A stretch of 64,000 nucleotides of DNA, from NCBI GenBank assembly GCA_963841715.1, contig CAWJDP010000002.1, positions 186,001-250,000 of the forward strand, in the 5' to 3' direction. Both the position numbers and the translations under genes were made by a program. Shown piece after piece: positions 52,695 through 60,797 of the stretch. The first letter of the stretch is position 1; every line of letters begins with the position of its first letter. The notes below the pieces were generated by a model. It made no database searches, was not told where the DNA came from, and saw only the letters and a list, made by a program, of their open reading frames with translations. The stretch comes from DASPWW01 sp963841715 (lineage in GTDB: Bacteria; Actinomycetota; Thermoleophilia; Solirubrobacterales; 70-9).

Positions 52695-52991
52695 GTGGCA
52701 ACCGAAGAGGACGTCAACGAGGCGCTCGAAGAGGTGATCGACCCGGAGCTCGGGCTCGACTTCGTTTCGCTGGGACTTGTCTACGACGTCGAGGTCGAGA
52801 ACGGCGAGGTCTTCATCACCTTCACGCTGACGACTCCTGCGTGCCCGATCGGCCCTCAGGTCTCCGAGCAGATGCGCGACTTCGTCGGCGAGCTCGACGG
52901 GGTCGAGAAGGTGCACCCGAAGATGGTCTTCGACCCGCCGTGGTCCCCGGAGATGATGTCCGAGGACGCGAAGTTCGCGCTCGGGTACTGA
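52695..52991 (+). CDS. DUF59/MIP18-family iron-sulfur assembly protein (PaaD/SufT-like)
   Basis: Protein of 98 residues containing only the DUF59 domain. It shows EEVIDPELGLDFVSLGLVYDVEV, then the conserved cysteine in TLTTPACPIGPQVSEQM and the closing VHPKMVFDPPWSPEMMSEDAK. Members help load iron-sulfur clusters; in many actinobacteria such a gene is in the suf operon, but here it is alone. The start is GTG 52695, probably on a leaderless message. Confidence 0.87.
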   Translation: MATEEDVNEALEEVIDPELGLDFVSLGLVYDVEVENGEVFITFTLTTPACPIGPQVSEQMRDFVGELDGVEKVHPKMVFDPPWSPEMMSEDAKFALGY

Positions 52992-53004
52992 GCCGCCAAG
53001 AACC

Positions 53005-53048
53005 GCCCCGCGGTCAACGCTGAACGAGACGCCCCCCAACGGCGGGGC
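53005..53048. terminator. Possible stem-loop between convergent genes
   Basis: GCCCCGC (53005-53011) and GCGGGGC (53042-53048) can pair across a 30-base loop in the 76-base gap between the DUF59 gene and the convergent SRPBCC gene. The long loop makes it weak. Confidence 0.3.
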
Positions 53049-53067
53049 CGTGTTGCGCGGAGGCTGG

Positions 53068-53517
53068 CTATGGCTGCAAGATGACTTGCGCGAGCCTGTC
53101 GAAACTGTCCGTCCAACCGTTGCGGTGAAGCTCACGGCGCGCTTCGGTCTTGAAGGGACCCTGAGTGAAGACAACCTCAGTCGACTCGCCGCGATCGCGA
53201 AACGAGAGCTCGACCAGGTTCTCGACATCGTCGGGATCCGGGTCTTCGTACACGAACGTGAAGGCGAGGCGGTCGGGCGGATCGACCTCACGGAACTCCC
53301 CGCCGAGATAGAAGTGATCACCCTCGGGCGGCTGCATCTCGATCCGGTAGGTCCCCCCGAGGCGTAGGTCGAAGTCGAGGCTCCCCACGCTGAAGCCCTC
53401 CGGCCCGAACCACTTCGCCAGCTCGTCCGGATCGCTGAAGGCGGCGATGACGCGCGCAGGCACGACGGGCAGGTCGCGGACCATCTCGAGGGTCAACTCG
53501 CCAGATTGCGCCACCAT
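53068..53517 (-). CDS. SRPBCC-fold (AHSA1-like) protein
   Basis: Protein of 149 residues of the activator-of-Hsp90-like group. It shows VPARVIAAFSDPDELAKWFGPEGFSV, DFDLRLGGTYRIEMQPPEG, GEFREVDPPDRLAFTF, and the C-terminal helix NGWTDSFDRLAQVI. Such proteins bind hydrophobic ligands or act in stress response; nothing narrows the role here. ATG 53517 lies 7 bases after a minus-strand TAGGCT box. Confidence 0.84.
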   Translation of the reverse strand: MVAQSGELTLEMVRDLPVVPARVIAAFSDPDELAKWFGPEGFSVGSLDFDLRLGGTYRIEMQPPEGDHFYLGGEFREVDPPDRLAFTFVYEDPDPDDVENLVELSFRDRGESTEVVFTQGPFKTEARRELHRNGWTDSFDRLAQVILQP

Positions 53518-53524
53518 CCGTGTA

Positions 53525-53530
53525 AGCCTA
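53525..53530 (-). promoter_or_regulatory. -10 box of a probable leaderless transcript
   Basis: On the minus strand TAGGCT ends 7 bases before ATG 53517. The rest of the 286-base gap 53518-53803 shows no other gene or structure I can support. Confidence 0.45.
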
Positions 53531-53803
53531 CGACTAGCTGGCGTCGGGGTCTCTTATTCGGTTTCCCCCGGCAGGGAAGGTCCGAGCCTCAGCACGCTTC
53601 CGTAGGTACTGGCGGCTCTAGCAGGCGGTTTCTGGCGCGTGGCTGTCTCCGAAACGCCCAATGGTCACCCGAGAGCTACTGGAGGGTGGACTGGACGCGG
53701 CCCTCACACCGCGACCGGCTGGTGCGTGATGAAGCTACTCGCAGGCACGACCCCTGGATCGCAGCCGGGCCCTGGCACTCAATGTCGCCCGAGTCCGTGA
53801 AGG

Positions 53804-54979
53804 TCAGCTTCCGCCAGTGAACTTGACGTACTGCCTCCAGGCCGGCTTGGGGGTCAAGCTCTCGGTCAACAGCCCCGCCGAATCGCACCATTCACAGAAG
53901 GTCGGATCGTAGTGGTCCGTGAACGTGTACCACATCACGCCCTGGATGTTCCACTTCTTTCGCTTCTTCTTCAGCAGCCGGAACGACTTCTTCAGCATCT
54001 TGGCCTGACCCCTCCGGCCGACGCCGAGGAAGTTCGGGATGCTGTTGTCCGAGCTCCAGCCAAGCTCCGTGACCATGATGCCCTTGCCCGCGTCGTGGTT
54101 CTTCTTCAGTACCTTGCGGAACTTCTCGACCTGGTGCTTCGTGTCCTTGAAGCTGTGACCGTACGGGTGTGGGGCCACCGCATCGAAGCTGTTCTTCGCG
54201 CCGGCGTTGTAGAGCTCCTGGAGGAACTTCCATGCGGGGATCCCAATACCGCCGGGTTGATCGTGCTCGGGGTGAGGCGTGCCGTACATTCCGCCGAGCA
54301 CGATGTAGGCGCCGGGGTCCACCTCGTGGATCGCTTGGCTCGAGATCTCGAGTATGTGCGCGTACAGCGTCGGGTTGGGCCCTGGTTTGTTGAAGGTCGA
54401 GGAGTTCGGCTCGTTCCCGATCTGCCAGTCGGTTATCGGGTTGAACGGCACCGACGGGTGTTCGGCCCAAAACGTGCCGTTCGGCCCGTAGCGCTGCACC
54501 GCCGCCCTCAGGAAGCTCTGCCAAGCGGCATCCTCGGTCGGCCCCGTGGGCGGCACAAAGGGGTTGGCGTGTAAGAACGCGGGCACGCAGCACACGAACG
54601 GGCGCGGCTCGATGCCGTTCTCGGACAGTTGCGTGATCAGCCCATCCGTCCCCGACCAGTCGTAGGTGCCCTGGGTGGCCTCGATCCCGTTCCAGGCGAG
54701 AGCCCAGCGGTAGGCGCCGACCTTGCCCTGCCCCATGCGCGCGAACTCGTCCGCGGGCGTATTCGTCTGCGGGACGATGCCGTAGAAGTCGCGCGGCACG
54801 GCCGCGGCCGACCCCGCGAAGAGAAGGACCACGAGCGCGGCGAGCAGCGCTCCCAGCACCGCCCTGATTGTCATCGCCCTGTGTCGCGGGCAGCGGACTT
54901 CGGCACGGTTCCAAGCCGCGGCGCCTAGGGGGCTCCGCCCCATGAGCTTGACGTGTGGCTGCTTGTCCTGCTGTCGCAT
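53804..54979 (-). CDS. Secreted glycoside hydrolase, clan GH-A (cellulase-like)
   Basis: Protein of 391 residues with a TIM-barrel glycosidase layout. The acid/base Glu is Glu190 in WQIGNEPNSS and the nucleophile Glu305 in IMVTELGWSS. FYGIVPQTNTPADEFARM and PHPYGHSF are further family-like segments. A Sec signal sits at about residues 36-60 (MTIRAVLGALLAALVVLLFAG, then SAAAV). The strong site AAGGAGGG lies 8 bases before ATG 54979, so I keep that start although it puts 35 residues in front of the signal. ATG 54874 would give a normal signal peptide. The target polysaccharide is unknown. Confidence 0.78.
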   Translation of the reverse strand: MRQQDKQPHVKLMGRSPLGAAAWNRAEVRCPRHRAMTIRAVLGALLAALVVLLFAGSAAAVPRDFYGIVPQTNTPADEFARMGQGKVGAYRWALAWNGIEATQGTYDWSGTDGLITQLSENGIEPRPFVCCVPAFLHANPFVPPTGPTEDAAWQSFLRAAVQRYGPNGTFWAEHPSVPFNPITDWQIGNEPNSSTFNKPGPNPTLYAHILEISSQAIHEVDPGAYIVLGGMYGTPHPEHDQPGGIGIPAWKFLQELYNAGAKNSFDAVAPHPYGHSFKDTKHQVEKFRKVLKKNHDAGKGIMVTELGWSSDNSIPNFLGVGRRGQAKMLKKSFRLLKKKRKKWNIQGVMWYTFTDHYDPTFCEWCDSAGLLTESLTPKPAWRQYVKFTGGS

Positions 54980-55122
54980 TCGAATGACCCTCCTTTACGG
55001 GGAAGAGGGAGGGGGGAACGCGTGTTCGTCTGATCGAGGCTGCTTGCGGACCGGTACGACCCCACGTGACCGCACCGTCGGAACCTGATTGAGGAAATAA
55101 CCGACGGCGCGGACCTGTTCCC

Positions 55123-55659
55123 CTAGAACCTGGCGCCGGAATCGTAGCGGGCCATTGCTCGGTGTGCATCCACCGGCCTCAGCGCCGCCCTGCTCGGAGG
55201 CCCGTCGGGTAGCTGGTACGCCGCTAAAGCGGGGCGTACCTTGGGACGCACCGCCTCCCCCCGGGGCCGGCCTGTAGCGACTTGGTGCCCACCCCGCCCA
55301 TGGAGCCTTTCGCCCGGCATTTCCGCACCGACGGGCCTATTCCAACACCCGTCGCGAAACGTGAGCGGCTGTGCGATCTCATTTGTGAAGCTCAGGCCCG
55401 TGGTCTGGCCCGTGCTCTCGATCTCTCCCAGGGCGAGCACGGACTCGCCGAGGTCGCGAACGTCGTCGAATCGAACCGTGAGCTGCATGTCGCCCTTGAA
55501 GCTCTCCCAGGCATGCCGGGCTCCGGCATGCCCGCGATACACCTCCATGAGCGCTGACCACTCCACCCCAGGGTCGTACCCCCCTATCCAGGCGTCGAAG
55601 TCGTCCCGGTTCCACGCCTCCGCTCCCCGCTTGATGGTTTCGCCGTTCTCCCCCGACAT
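55123..55659 (-). CDS. NTF2-fold (SnoaL-like) protein with altered C-terminus
   Basis: Protein of 178 residues. The first 110 are a normal SnoaL-like domain (ETIKRGAEAWNRDDFDAWIGGYDPGVEWSA, then VYRGHAGARHAWESF, and FTNEIAQPLTFRDG). After RDG relatives continue with a strand and a closing helix. This frame instead reads CWNRPVGAEMPGERLHGRGG and goes on with Arg/Pro-rich sequence typical of a shifted frame. I did not find the lost end cleanly in another frame, so the gene may be decayed. ATG 55659 has AAGGG just upstream. Confidence 0.55.
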   Translation of the reverse strand: MSGENGETIKRGAEAWNRDDFDAWIGGYDPGVEWSALMEVYRGHAGARHAWESFKGDMQLTVRFDDVRDLGESVLALGEIESTGQTTGLSFTNEIAQPLTFRDGCWNRPVGAEMPGERLHGRGGHQVATGRPRGEAVRPKVRPALAAYQLPDGPPSRAALRPVDAHRAMARYDSGARF

Positions 55660-55755
55660 CACCCTTCGCAGTAGCGCGTCCTGCGGAGAGGAGTATCCGC
55701 GCCCGAGCACAGCGAGGCGTCGCAACCGCGGCCACCGTGCCGTGTTCTGTATCTG

Positions 55756-57572
55756 ATGCGTCGCTCGCTGCTCGCAATCGTCGTCCCGATCGCGCTCGCC
55801 TCGGCGGCCTTCGCGCCGCGGGCTGCGGGCGCCGACTGGAGCCTGTATCCGCATCAGCCGTGGCAGAAGGTCGACGTCCCAGGGGCCCGCTGCGGCGATG
55901 GAAGCCGGTTCTCGTTCTTCTTCTCGCCCAGCAGCGCCGACCCGAACACGAACCGCGTCGTGCTGTGGTTCCCCGGGGGGGCTCGACCTCGTACGACCTC
56001 GACGGCAAGCTGAGCTCGCCGATCAACTCCCTCGCGGAGGTTCGTAACCTGCTCAGCGCCCCCGCAAGCGCGCCGACGAGCGTTCCGAAGGCGGGGGTGA
56101 TGCCGTTTCTGAACCAACCGGCCAACAACGCGTTCGTCGGCAACGCCGACTGGGTCTTCCTCCCGTACTGCACTCAGGACTTCCACTCCGGAAACCGCAC
56201 CGAGCCGGTCAGCTACGACTTCTCCCAGGTCCACTCGCTCGTCAACGAGATCCAGAGCCGCCTCAACGCATCCGGCTGCGCGACCAAGCGCGCGGACCTC
56301 GAGGCGAGCTACCACATCGACATCGAGGCCGCCGGCGCGTGCCCGCATGCAAACGTCACACGGGTCTCGATCGACATCTATCACGAGGGGGCGGTGAACT
56401 TCGCTCACGCGTGGCCGATGATCAAGGACAGGCTTGCGGGCAACGGCTTCGACCTCCGTCGCGCGGACGTGCTCGTCGCCGGGTCCTCCGCCGGCGGATT
56501 CGGCGCCTGGTACAACGCGTGGAGGATCGGCGACGACATCCAGCGATACCGGCACGCGCGGCTGACGATCGCGCCGATGTCAGGGTCGCCGACGACTCGG
56601 CTGTGGGACGAGAGCGCGGGAGACATCGTCAGCAACGACGCTCAGCTCGCGCAGATGAAGAATCGCCTCAGCGAGCAGGGCGTGAAGCTCCCCTGCGAGA
56701 TCCGCGGCGGAGCCTACCGCTCCCGGGAGCACGATCGGTGCTACGACAATCTCGAGCTCGCGCGCCACTACAGGCATCGCTGGCCGGACCTCGACCTGCG
56801 GATCGTCCCCGTGATCAACAAGGAGGACATGATCGGCGTCGGCGGCTTCGCGGGCTTGCTCGGGAGCCCCGACTTCGGCCCGAAGCTGCTGCAGTTCTGC
56901 CGCACGGTGCAGGCCTACGGGCAGCATGCGGCCCGCATTCCGTACGTCCATCCCTGGATTGGGTGGTTGTGGGAGCGCTTTGACGGCAACCCCCGACGCG
57001 TGCACGGGTTCGCGCGAGCGGATCAGCTGGTCCCACTCGCGTCGCCGAACGGCCGACCCGGCTACGCGCCAGGCGACGGCGCGCACGGCGTGCTCGCCTA
57101 TATCAACGGGATCGCCTCCCGGGATCCCGCGACGGAGCGGTTGCCGCCGATGATCGAGTATCAGCTCGCCCTCGTCGAGGATCCGTCCGACCCAGTGACG
57201 GGTCTCGACACCCGCTTCGAGGGGGATTGGGCGACCGTGGGCATCGACCCCTCCTCCTGCGACGTCGCGATCCCGCTGCATGTGGCGGGCGTGAAGAAGC
57301 AAAAGCGCAGCGGAGCCGCCAGGCTCAAGGTCGACGTCCCGGCGTTCGGGAAGCTGAAGCTGGCGCGCACGCAGAGCGTCGTGGGCGTGGGGCGAGCGGT
57401 CAAACCGGGCAGCATGGCGAGATTGCGCGTCCGGCCCCGCGGAGTGGCGAAGCGCCGGCTGCGACGTCGCGGCCACACCACGGTGCGTGCGCGGATTGCG
57501 TTCAAGCCGGCGTCGGGAGACCGGAGCACGAAGTCGAAGCGGATTCGGATCGTCAGGGCGCGGAAGCGGTAA
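55756..57572 (+). CDS. Pectinacetylesterase-like secreted protein, interrupted by one frameshift as sequenced
   Basis: A signal peptide (MRRSLLAIVVPIALASAAFA) opens the first frame, which ends with NTNRVVLWFPGG at about 55980. The second frame continues GGSTSYDLDGKLSS and runs to 57572. Together they match pectinacetylesterase/Notum-type hydrolases: FFSPSSADPNTNR before the oxyanion loop, VFLPYCTQDFHSGN, and the nucleophile serine in VAGSSAGGFGAW. A late His in APGDGAHG may complete the triad. One G is missing from a run of seven (55975-55981). The last 90 residues are very basic, possibly for wall or polyanion binding. Whether the substrate is an acetylated polysaccharide is not known. Confidence 0.72.
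55975..55981 (+). other. Frameshift site in the pectinacetylesterase-like gene (one G missing)
   Basis: CCCC is followed by seven G residues. Eight would join WFPGG to GSTSYDLDG in one frame. The shift has the same direction and size as the one in gltB, and both lie in homopolymers. Confidence 0.8.
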
Positions 57573-57661
57573 GACGCAGCGACCGGGCGCAGGTGAGGCC
57601 GAGCGCGCCGAGTTCGGGATCCAGTGCCCGCGCCCCCTACCGAGCCGGGATACTGGCGCTG

Positions 57662-58087
57662 ATGACTGAGAGCGACGTCGAGATCGTCCGCGAGTGGGCC
57701 GAGGCGATGGTTCGCTTCATCGGCTCCCCGGACGGGCGGGTCGAGCTCGCCGAACGGGCCAAGGGCTACATGGCGCCCGACTGCGTCTACGAGGAGGATC
57801 CGGTGTGGCCCGACGCGGGGGAGTTCCGGGGCCGCGACGCGGTGCTGCAGCGCTTCGGCGACTACGTCGAGCTCGTGCACCTCGCCGGCGCCAGCCTTGA
57901 GTCCGTCGTCGACGGCGACGGCGTCGTGCTCGTCAAGGTTCGGATCGAGATGCTCGGCAAGGGGGAGGGAACGATGATCGGGTTCCTGTGGAGCTACACG
58001 GTCCGGGTCGAGGACGGGCAGATCGTCCACTCGCGCGCCTGGTACAGGCCCGAGGAGGCGGCGCGGGCGGCGGGGCTCCCGGCCTAG
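57662..58087 (+). CDS. NTF2-fold (SnoaL-like) protein
   Basis: Protein of 141 residues. It shows an opening helix (EIVREWAEAMVRFIGSPDG), a YMAPDCVYEEDPVWPDAGEFRGRDAVLQRF segment typical of SnoaL-like domains, and the closing VRVEDGQIVHSRAWYRPEEAARAAGL. Length and end are normal, unlike the copy at 55123-55659. The ligand is unknown. ATG 57662 is chosen because the domain starts immediately after it; the frame is open back to 57227 inside the previous gene. Confidence 0.78.
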   Translation: MTESDVEIVREWAEAMVRFIGSPDGRVELAERAKGYMAPDCVYEEDPVWPDAGEFRGRDAVLQRFGDYVELVHLAGASLESVVDGDGVVLVKVRIEMLGKGEGTMIGFLWSYTVRVEDGQIVHSRAWYRPEEAARAAGLPA

Positions 58088-58107
58088 CGGTCAGTTTGGG
58101 GTACACG

Positions 58108-58143
58108 CGGGTCTTCTGACCCGGGCGGCGCTGACACCGCCGC
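58108..58143. terminator. Double hairpin between convergent genes
   Basis: A perfect 6-bp stem with a TTCT tetraloop (CGGGTC 58108-58113, GACCCG 58118-58123) is followed by GCGGCG/CGCCGC (58125-58130, 58138-58143). Both lie in the 74-base gap between the NTF2-fold gene and the convergent transporter gene. Confidence 0.55.
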
Positions 58144-58161
58144 TCCGCCCGCGGTCGAGCA

Positions 58162-59031
58162 CTACGCAGGCTCCGCCTGGGCGGCGCGGATCGGGGCCGG
58201 CGTCAGCGCCGCGGCCGAGATCACGAGCGCGAATGCGGCCAGCCGCGCGACGACGCCGAGCGTGTCGCTCGGCAGCGGATCGCCGAAGACGATCGGTCCT
58301 GCGGCGATCGTGAACACGTTCGCGGTAACGCTCGTTACCGCGATCACGGGCACGGCCTTGCCGATCTGGAGGCTGCGGGCCGAGATCAGCAGGCCGACGA
58401 ACGAGGCGACCGCGACGATGACCGCGAGCGGGTTCAACAACACCGCTGCGGCCCCGTCACCGAGCCTGCCGCTGTCGGCCTTGATCGCGATGTCCGACGC
58501 CGCCCAGATCAGGCCCGCCGAGGCGCCGAGCAGAACGCCGGCGTGACCGGTTTCGCGCGCGAGCGCGCAGATCCCCAGCCCGAGCACGGCGCACACGCCC
58601 ATGTAGGCGGCGATCGTCGCGGCGTCGTAGTGGGCGTGGGCGCCGTGGGTCCCCTCCAGCGTCGCGGCGAGGAACGTCAGCCCGGCGGCGGCGAGCGCGA
58701 CCCCGATCCACTCGCGCTGGGTGACCGAGTGCGCAAACAGCTTGTCGGCGACCACGGTCAGCAGCACGAGCCCTCCGGCAATCACAGCCTGGACGAGCGA
58801 GATCGGCGCCAGCGAGAGCGCCGCGACGTGGAACAGCCACGCGCCCATCGCGATCACGATCCCGAGCGTGTACCAGCGCGACCGGAACAGCCGCAGCGAG
58901 CTGCGGATCGGCTCGCGCCAGCGGACGTCCGGGGACTCGACGGCCCCGCGATGCTTGTAGAGAAAGCCGACGACCGAAGTGAACGCCGTCGCGAGCGCGA
59001 ACAGCAGGCCGAGCTCGATGCCGAGGCTCAA
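58162..59031 (-). CDS. DMT-superfamily membrane transporter (EamA/NIPA-like)
   Basis: Protein of 289 residues with nine to ten membrane helices. The first helix contains FALATAFTSVVGFLYKHRG and the fourth region PISLVQAVIAGGLVLLTVVADKLF, as in DMT proteins of the EamA/NIPA/DUF803 group. The C-terminal half repeats the pattern (IVFGDPLPSDTLGVVARLAAF). Its substrate cannot be inferred. The start is TTG 59031, one base after the stop of the upstream small gene. Confidence 0.8.
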   Translation of the reverse strand: MSLGIELGLLFALATAFTSVVGFLYKHRGAVESPDVRWREPIRSSLRLFRSRWYTLGIVIAMGAWLFHVAALSLAPISLVQAVIAGGLVLLTVVADKLFAHSVTQREWIGVALAAAGLTFLAATLEGTHGAHAHYDAATIAAYMGVCAVLGLGICALARETGHAGVLLGASAGLIWAASDIAIKADSGRLGDGAAAVLLNPLAVIVAVASFVGLLISARSLQIGKAVPVIAVTSVTANVFTIAAGPIVFGDPLPSDTLGVVARLAAFALVISAAALTPAPIRAAQAEPA

Positions 59032-59032
59032 C

Positions 59033-59323
59033 TCAGGCCGCCGCCGGCGGGGGTCGCTCGTCCTCGGGCCCCTTGTCGCCCGGACGCCCGCGCTCGAGGG
59101 CCCGCTCGAGCTCCTGGTCGAGCTGGATCGCGCGAATCGCGTGCTCGTCGGGAAGCTTCGCGAGAACCTCCTCGATCACGCCGCCAACGTCGGATTCCTC
59201 GTGCCCGAAGTCGTCGCGCAGCGAGTGCAGCGCGGTGTAGGTGATCTTCAGCTGGGCCGGAGTGAGCTGGACGTGGTACTGGAACTCGCTTGGCGGCCCG
59301 GACTCGGACTCGGTCTCGCTCAT
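59033..59323 (-). CDS. Hypothetical protein, small and acidic
   Basis: Protein of 96 residues. The middle (YHVQLTPAQLKITYTALHSL) and the following helix (IEEVLAKLPDEHAIRAI) look ordered, with a charged tail. It is probably a family known only from actinobacteria; I cannot name it. ATG 59323 lies 6 bases after a minus-strand TACGAT box (59330-59335). It is cotranscribed with the transporter gene. Confidence 0.65.
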   Translation of the reverse strand: MSETESESGPPSEFQYHVQLTPAQLKITYTALHSLRDDFGHEESDVGGVIEEVLAKLPDEHAIRAIQLDQELERALERGRPGDKGPEDERPPPAAA

Positions 59324-59329
59324 CAGCTG

Positions 59330-59335
59330 ATCGTA
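59330..59335 (-). promoter_or_regulatory. -10 box of a probable leaderless transcript
   Basis: On the minus strand TACGAT ends 6 bases before ATG 59323. It lies just past the end of the wax-ester synthase gene. Confidence 0.4.
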
Positions 59336-59366
59336 GGGGGGACGCGCGCCGGCGGCCGCGCCGCGA

Positions 59367-60797
59367 CTAGCTCGGCGCCTCGGCGGAGGCCGGCTCCGCG
59401 GTCTCCCGCTGCGCCTCCGTGGCGAGCTCGGCGATCGAGCTCTCGATCCCGTCGGCGATCAGCTCGACGTCGTCCATCGAGTCGTAGTCGGCGAGCAGCC
59501 CGAAGTCGATGCCGCCGTTGTAGCTCATGATCGCGATCGCGAGCGCGTGGTGCTCGGGCAGGAACGCGACCGGGAACACGTCCTCGAGCTCGCGGCCGAG
59601 CACGTAAAGCGGCATCTGCGGCCCTGGGACGTTGGTGACGATGACGTTGAACAGCCGCGTCGAGAAGTTGAGCCGCGATGCCTGTGCGAGCAGGGTCGGC
59701 GGGGCGAAGTCGTTGAAGCGTGAGATCACCTCGGCGCCGAGCGCCTGCTTCGAGCCCTTGACGTCCTCCATTGACGAGCGCACCGCCTGCAGCCGCTTGA
59801 CCGGGTCCTTGATGTAGACCGGAAGCGGGCCGCGCACGGCGGCGATCCGGTTGCCGAGCGCGCCATGCTCGTCCTCTGCCCGGATGCTGACCGGGACGAG
59901 GGCCCGCAGCTCGAGCCCATCGGTCCGAACCCCGCGCGAGCCCAGCCACCTCCGCAGCGCACCGGCCACGACCGCGAGGACGACGTCGTTGACCGTCCCG
60001 GTGAGAGCGTTCTTGATTCGCTTGAACTCCTCGAGGTCGCTGCGCACCCAGACGAACCGCCGGTGCGAGCCGATCTCGGTGTTGAGCGGGACCTCGGGTG
60101 CGGGGTTCGCGAACGCCCACGCGACCTCGCCGACCGCCTCCGCCGCCTCGCTCAGCTGGTCGATCGCGGGGCCGGGATGCTCGATCGCGGACTCGAGCCG
60201 GCGAGCGATTCGCAGCGGCGTCTCCAGCAGCCCCTCGACCCCGCGCGCGACGAGGTCGGTCTGCGAGGGCTCCGGCTCGGGGATCCACTCGCGCTCCGGC
60301 TCCGACGGCTCGGGGATCGGCTTCACGTCGAACAGCACCGTTGCGATGTCGACGCCGGAGACCCCGTCGACGACGGCGTGGTGGGTCTTGCTGATCAGCG
60401 CGAAGCGGCTGCGCTTCAGGCCCTGGACCAGCCACAGCTCCCACAGCGGCTTCGTGCGGTCGAGCTGCTGTGAGAACAGGCGCCCGGTGATCTTGCGCAG
60501 CTGGTCCTCGGTCCCCGGGGCAGGCAGCGCCGAGTGGCGCACGTGGTACTCGAGGTTGAAGTTGGCATCGTCGACCCAGAACGGCCGTCCCATCTCGAAC
60601 GCCGGGACCGCGAGCTTCTGGCGGAACCGGGGGACGAGGTGGAGGCGCGAGTTGACGTGCTCGAGCAGGTCCGTGTAGGTGGGCGGCGGGCCCTCGAAGA
60701 TCAGCGCCGCGCCGACGTGCATGTGGCTCGCCGAGGTCTCCTGGGTAAGGAACGAGGCGTCGATCGCGCTGAGGCGGTCCATGTGTCCTTGAGACAT
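59367..60797 (-). CDS. Wax ester synthase / diacylglycerol acyltransferase (WS/DGAT)
   Basis: Acyltransferase of 476 residues that esterifies a fatty alcohol or diacylglycerol with acyl-CoA to make storage lipid. The catalytic HHxxxDG motif reads KTHHAVVDGVSGV. The opening MDRLSAIDASFL, the PLWELWLVQGL segment, the late FNVIVTNVPGPQMPLY and the SYNGGIDFGLLADYD block are typical. I chose ATG 60797, preceded by TTGCCT-N16-TAGGGT (60832-60805) and probably leaderless. ATG 60782, with AAGGA upstream, is the alternative and starts closer to the conserved region. Confidence 0.9.
   Translation of the reverse strand: MSQGHMDRLSAIDASFLTQETSASHMHVGAALIFEGPPPTYTDLLEHVNSRLHLVPRFRQKLAVPAFEMGRPFWVDDANFNLEYHVRHSALPAPGTEDQLRKITGRLFSQQLDRTKPLWELWLVQGLKRSRFALISKTHHAVVDGVSGVDIATVLFDVKPIPEPSEPEREWIPEPEPSQTDLVARGVEGLLETPLRIARRLESAIEHPGPAIDQLSEAAEAVGEVAWAFANPAPEVPLNTEIGSHRRFVWVRSDLEEFKRIKNALTGTVNDVVLAVVAGALRRWLGSRGVRTDGLELRALVPVSIRAEDEHGALGNRIAAVRGPLPVYIKDPVKRLQAVRSSMEDVKGSKQALGAEVISRFNDFAPPTLLAQASRLNFSTRLFNVIVTNVPGPQMPLYVLGRELEDVFPVAFLPEHHALAIAIMSYNGGIDFGLLADYDSMDDVELIADGIESSIAELATEAQRETAEPASAEAPS

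Noticed and set aside
53506..53820. Open frame of 104 codons on the plus strand between the SRPBCC and GH genes
   Set aside because: It has no ribosome-binding site, no recognisable features, unusual Trp/His/Arg composition, and covers the promoter of the SRPBCC gene.
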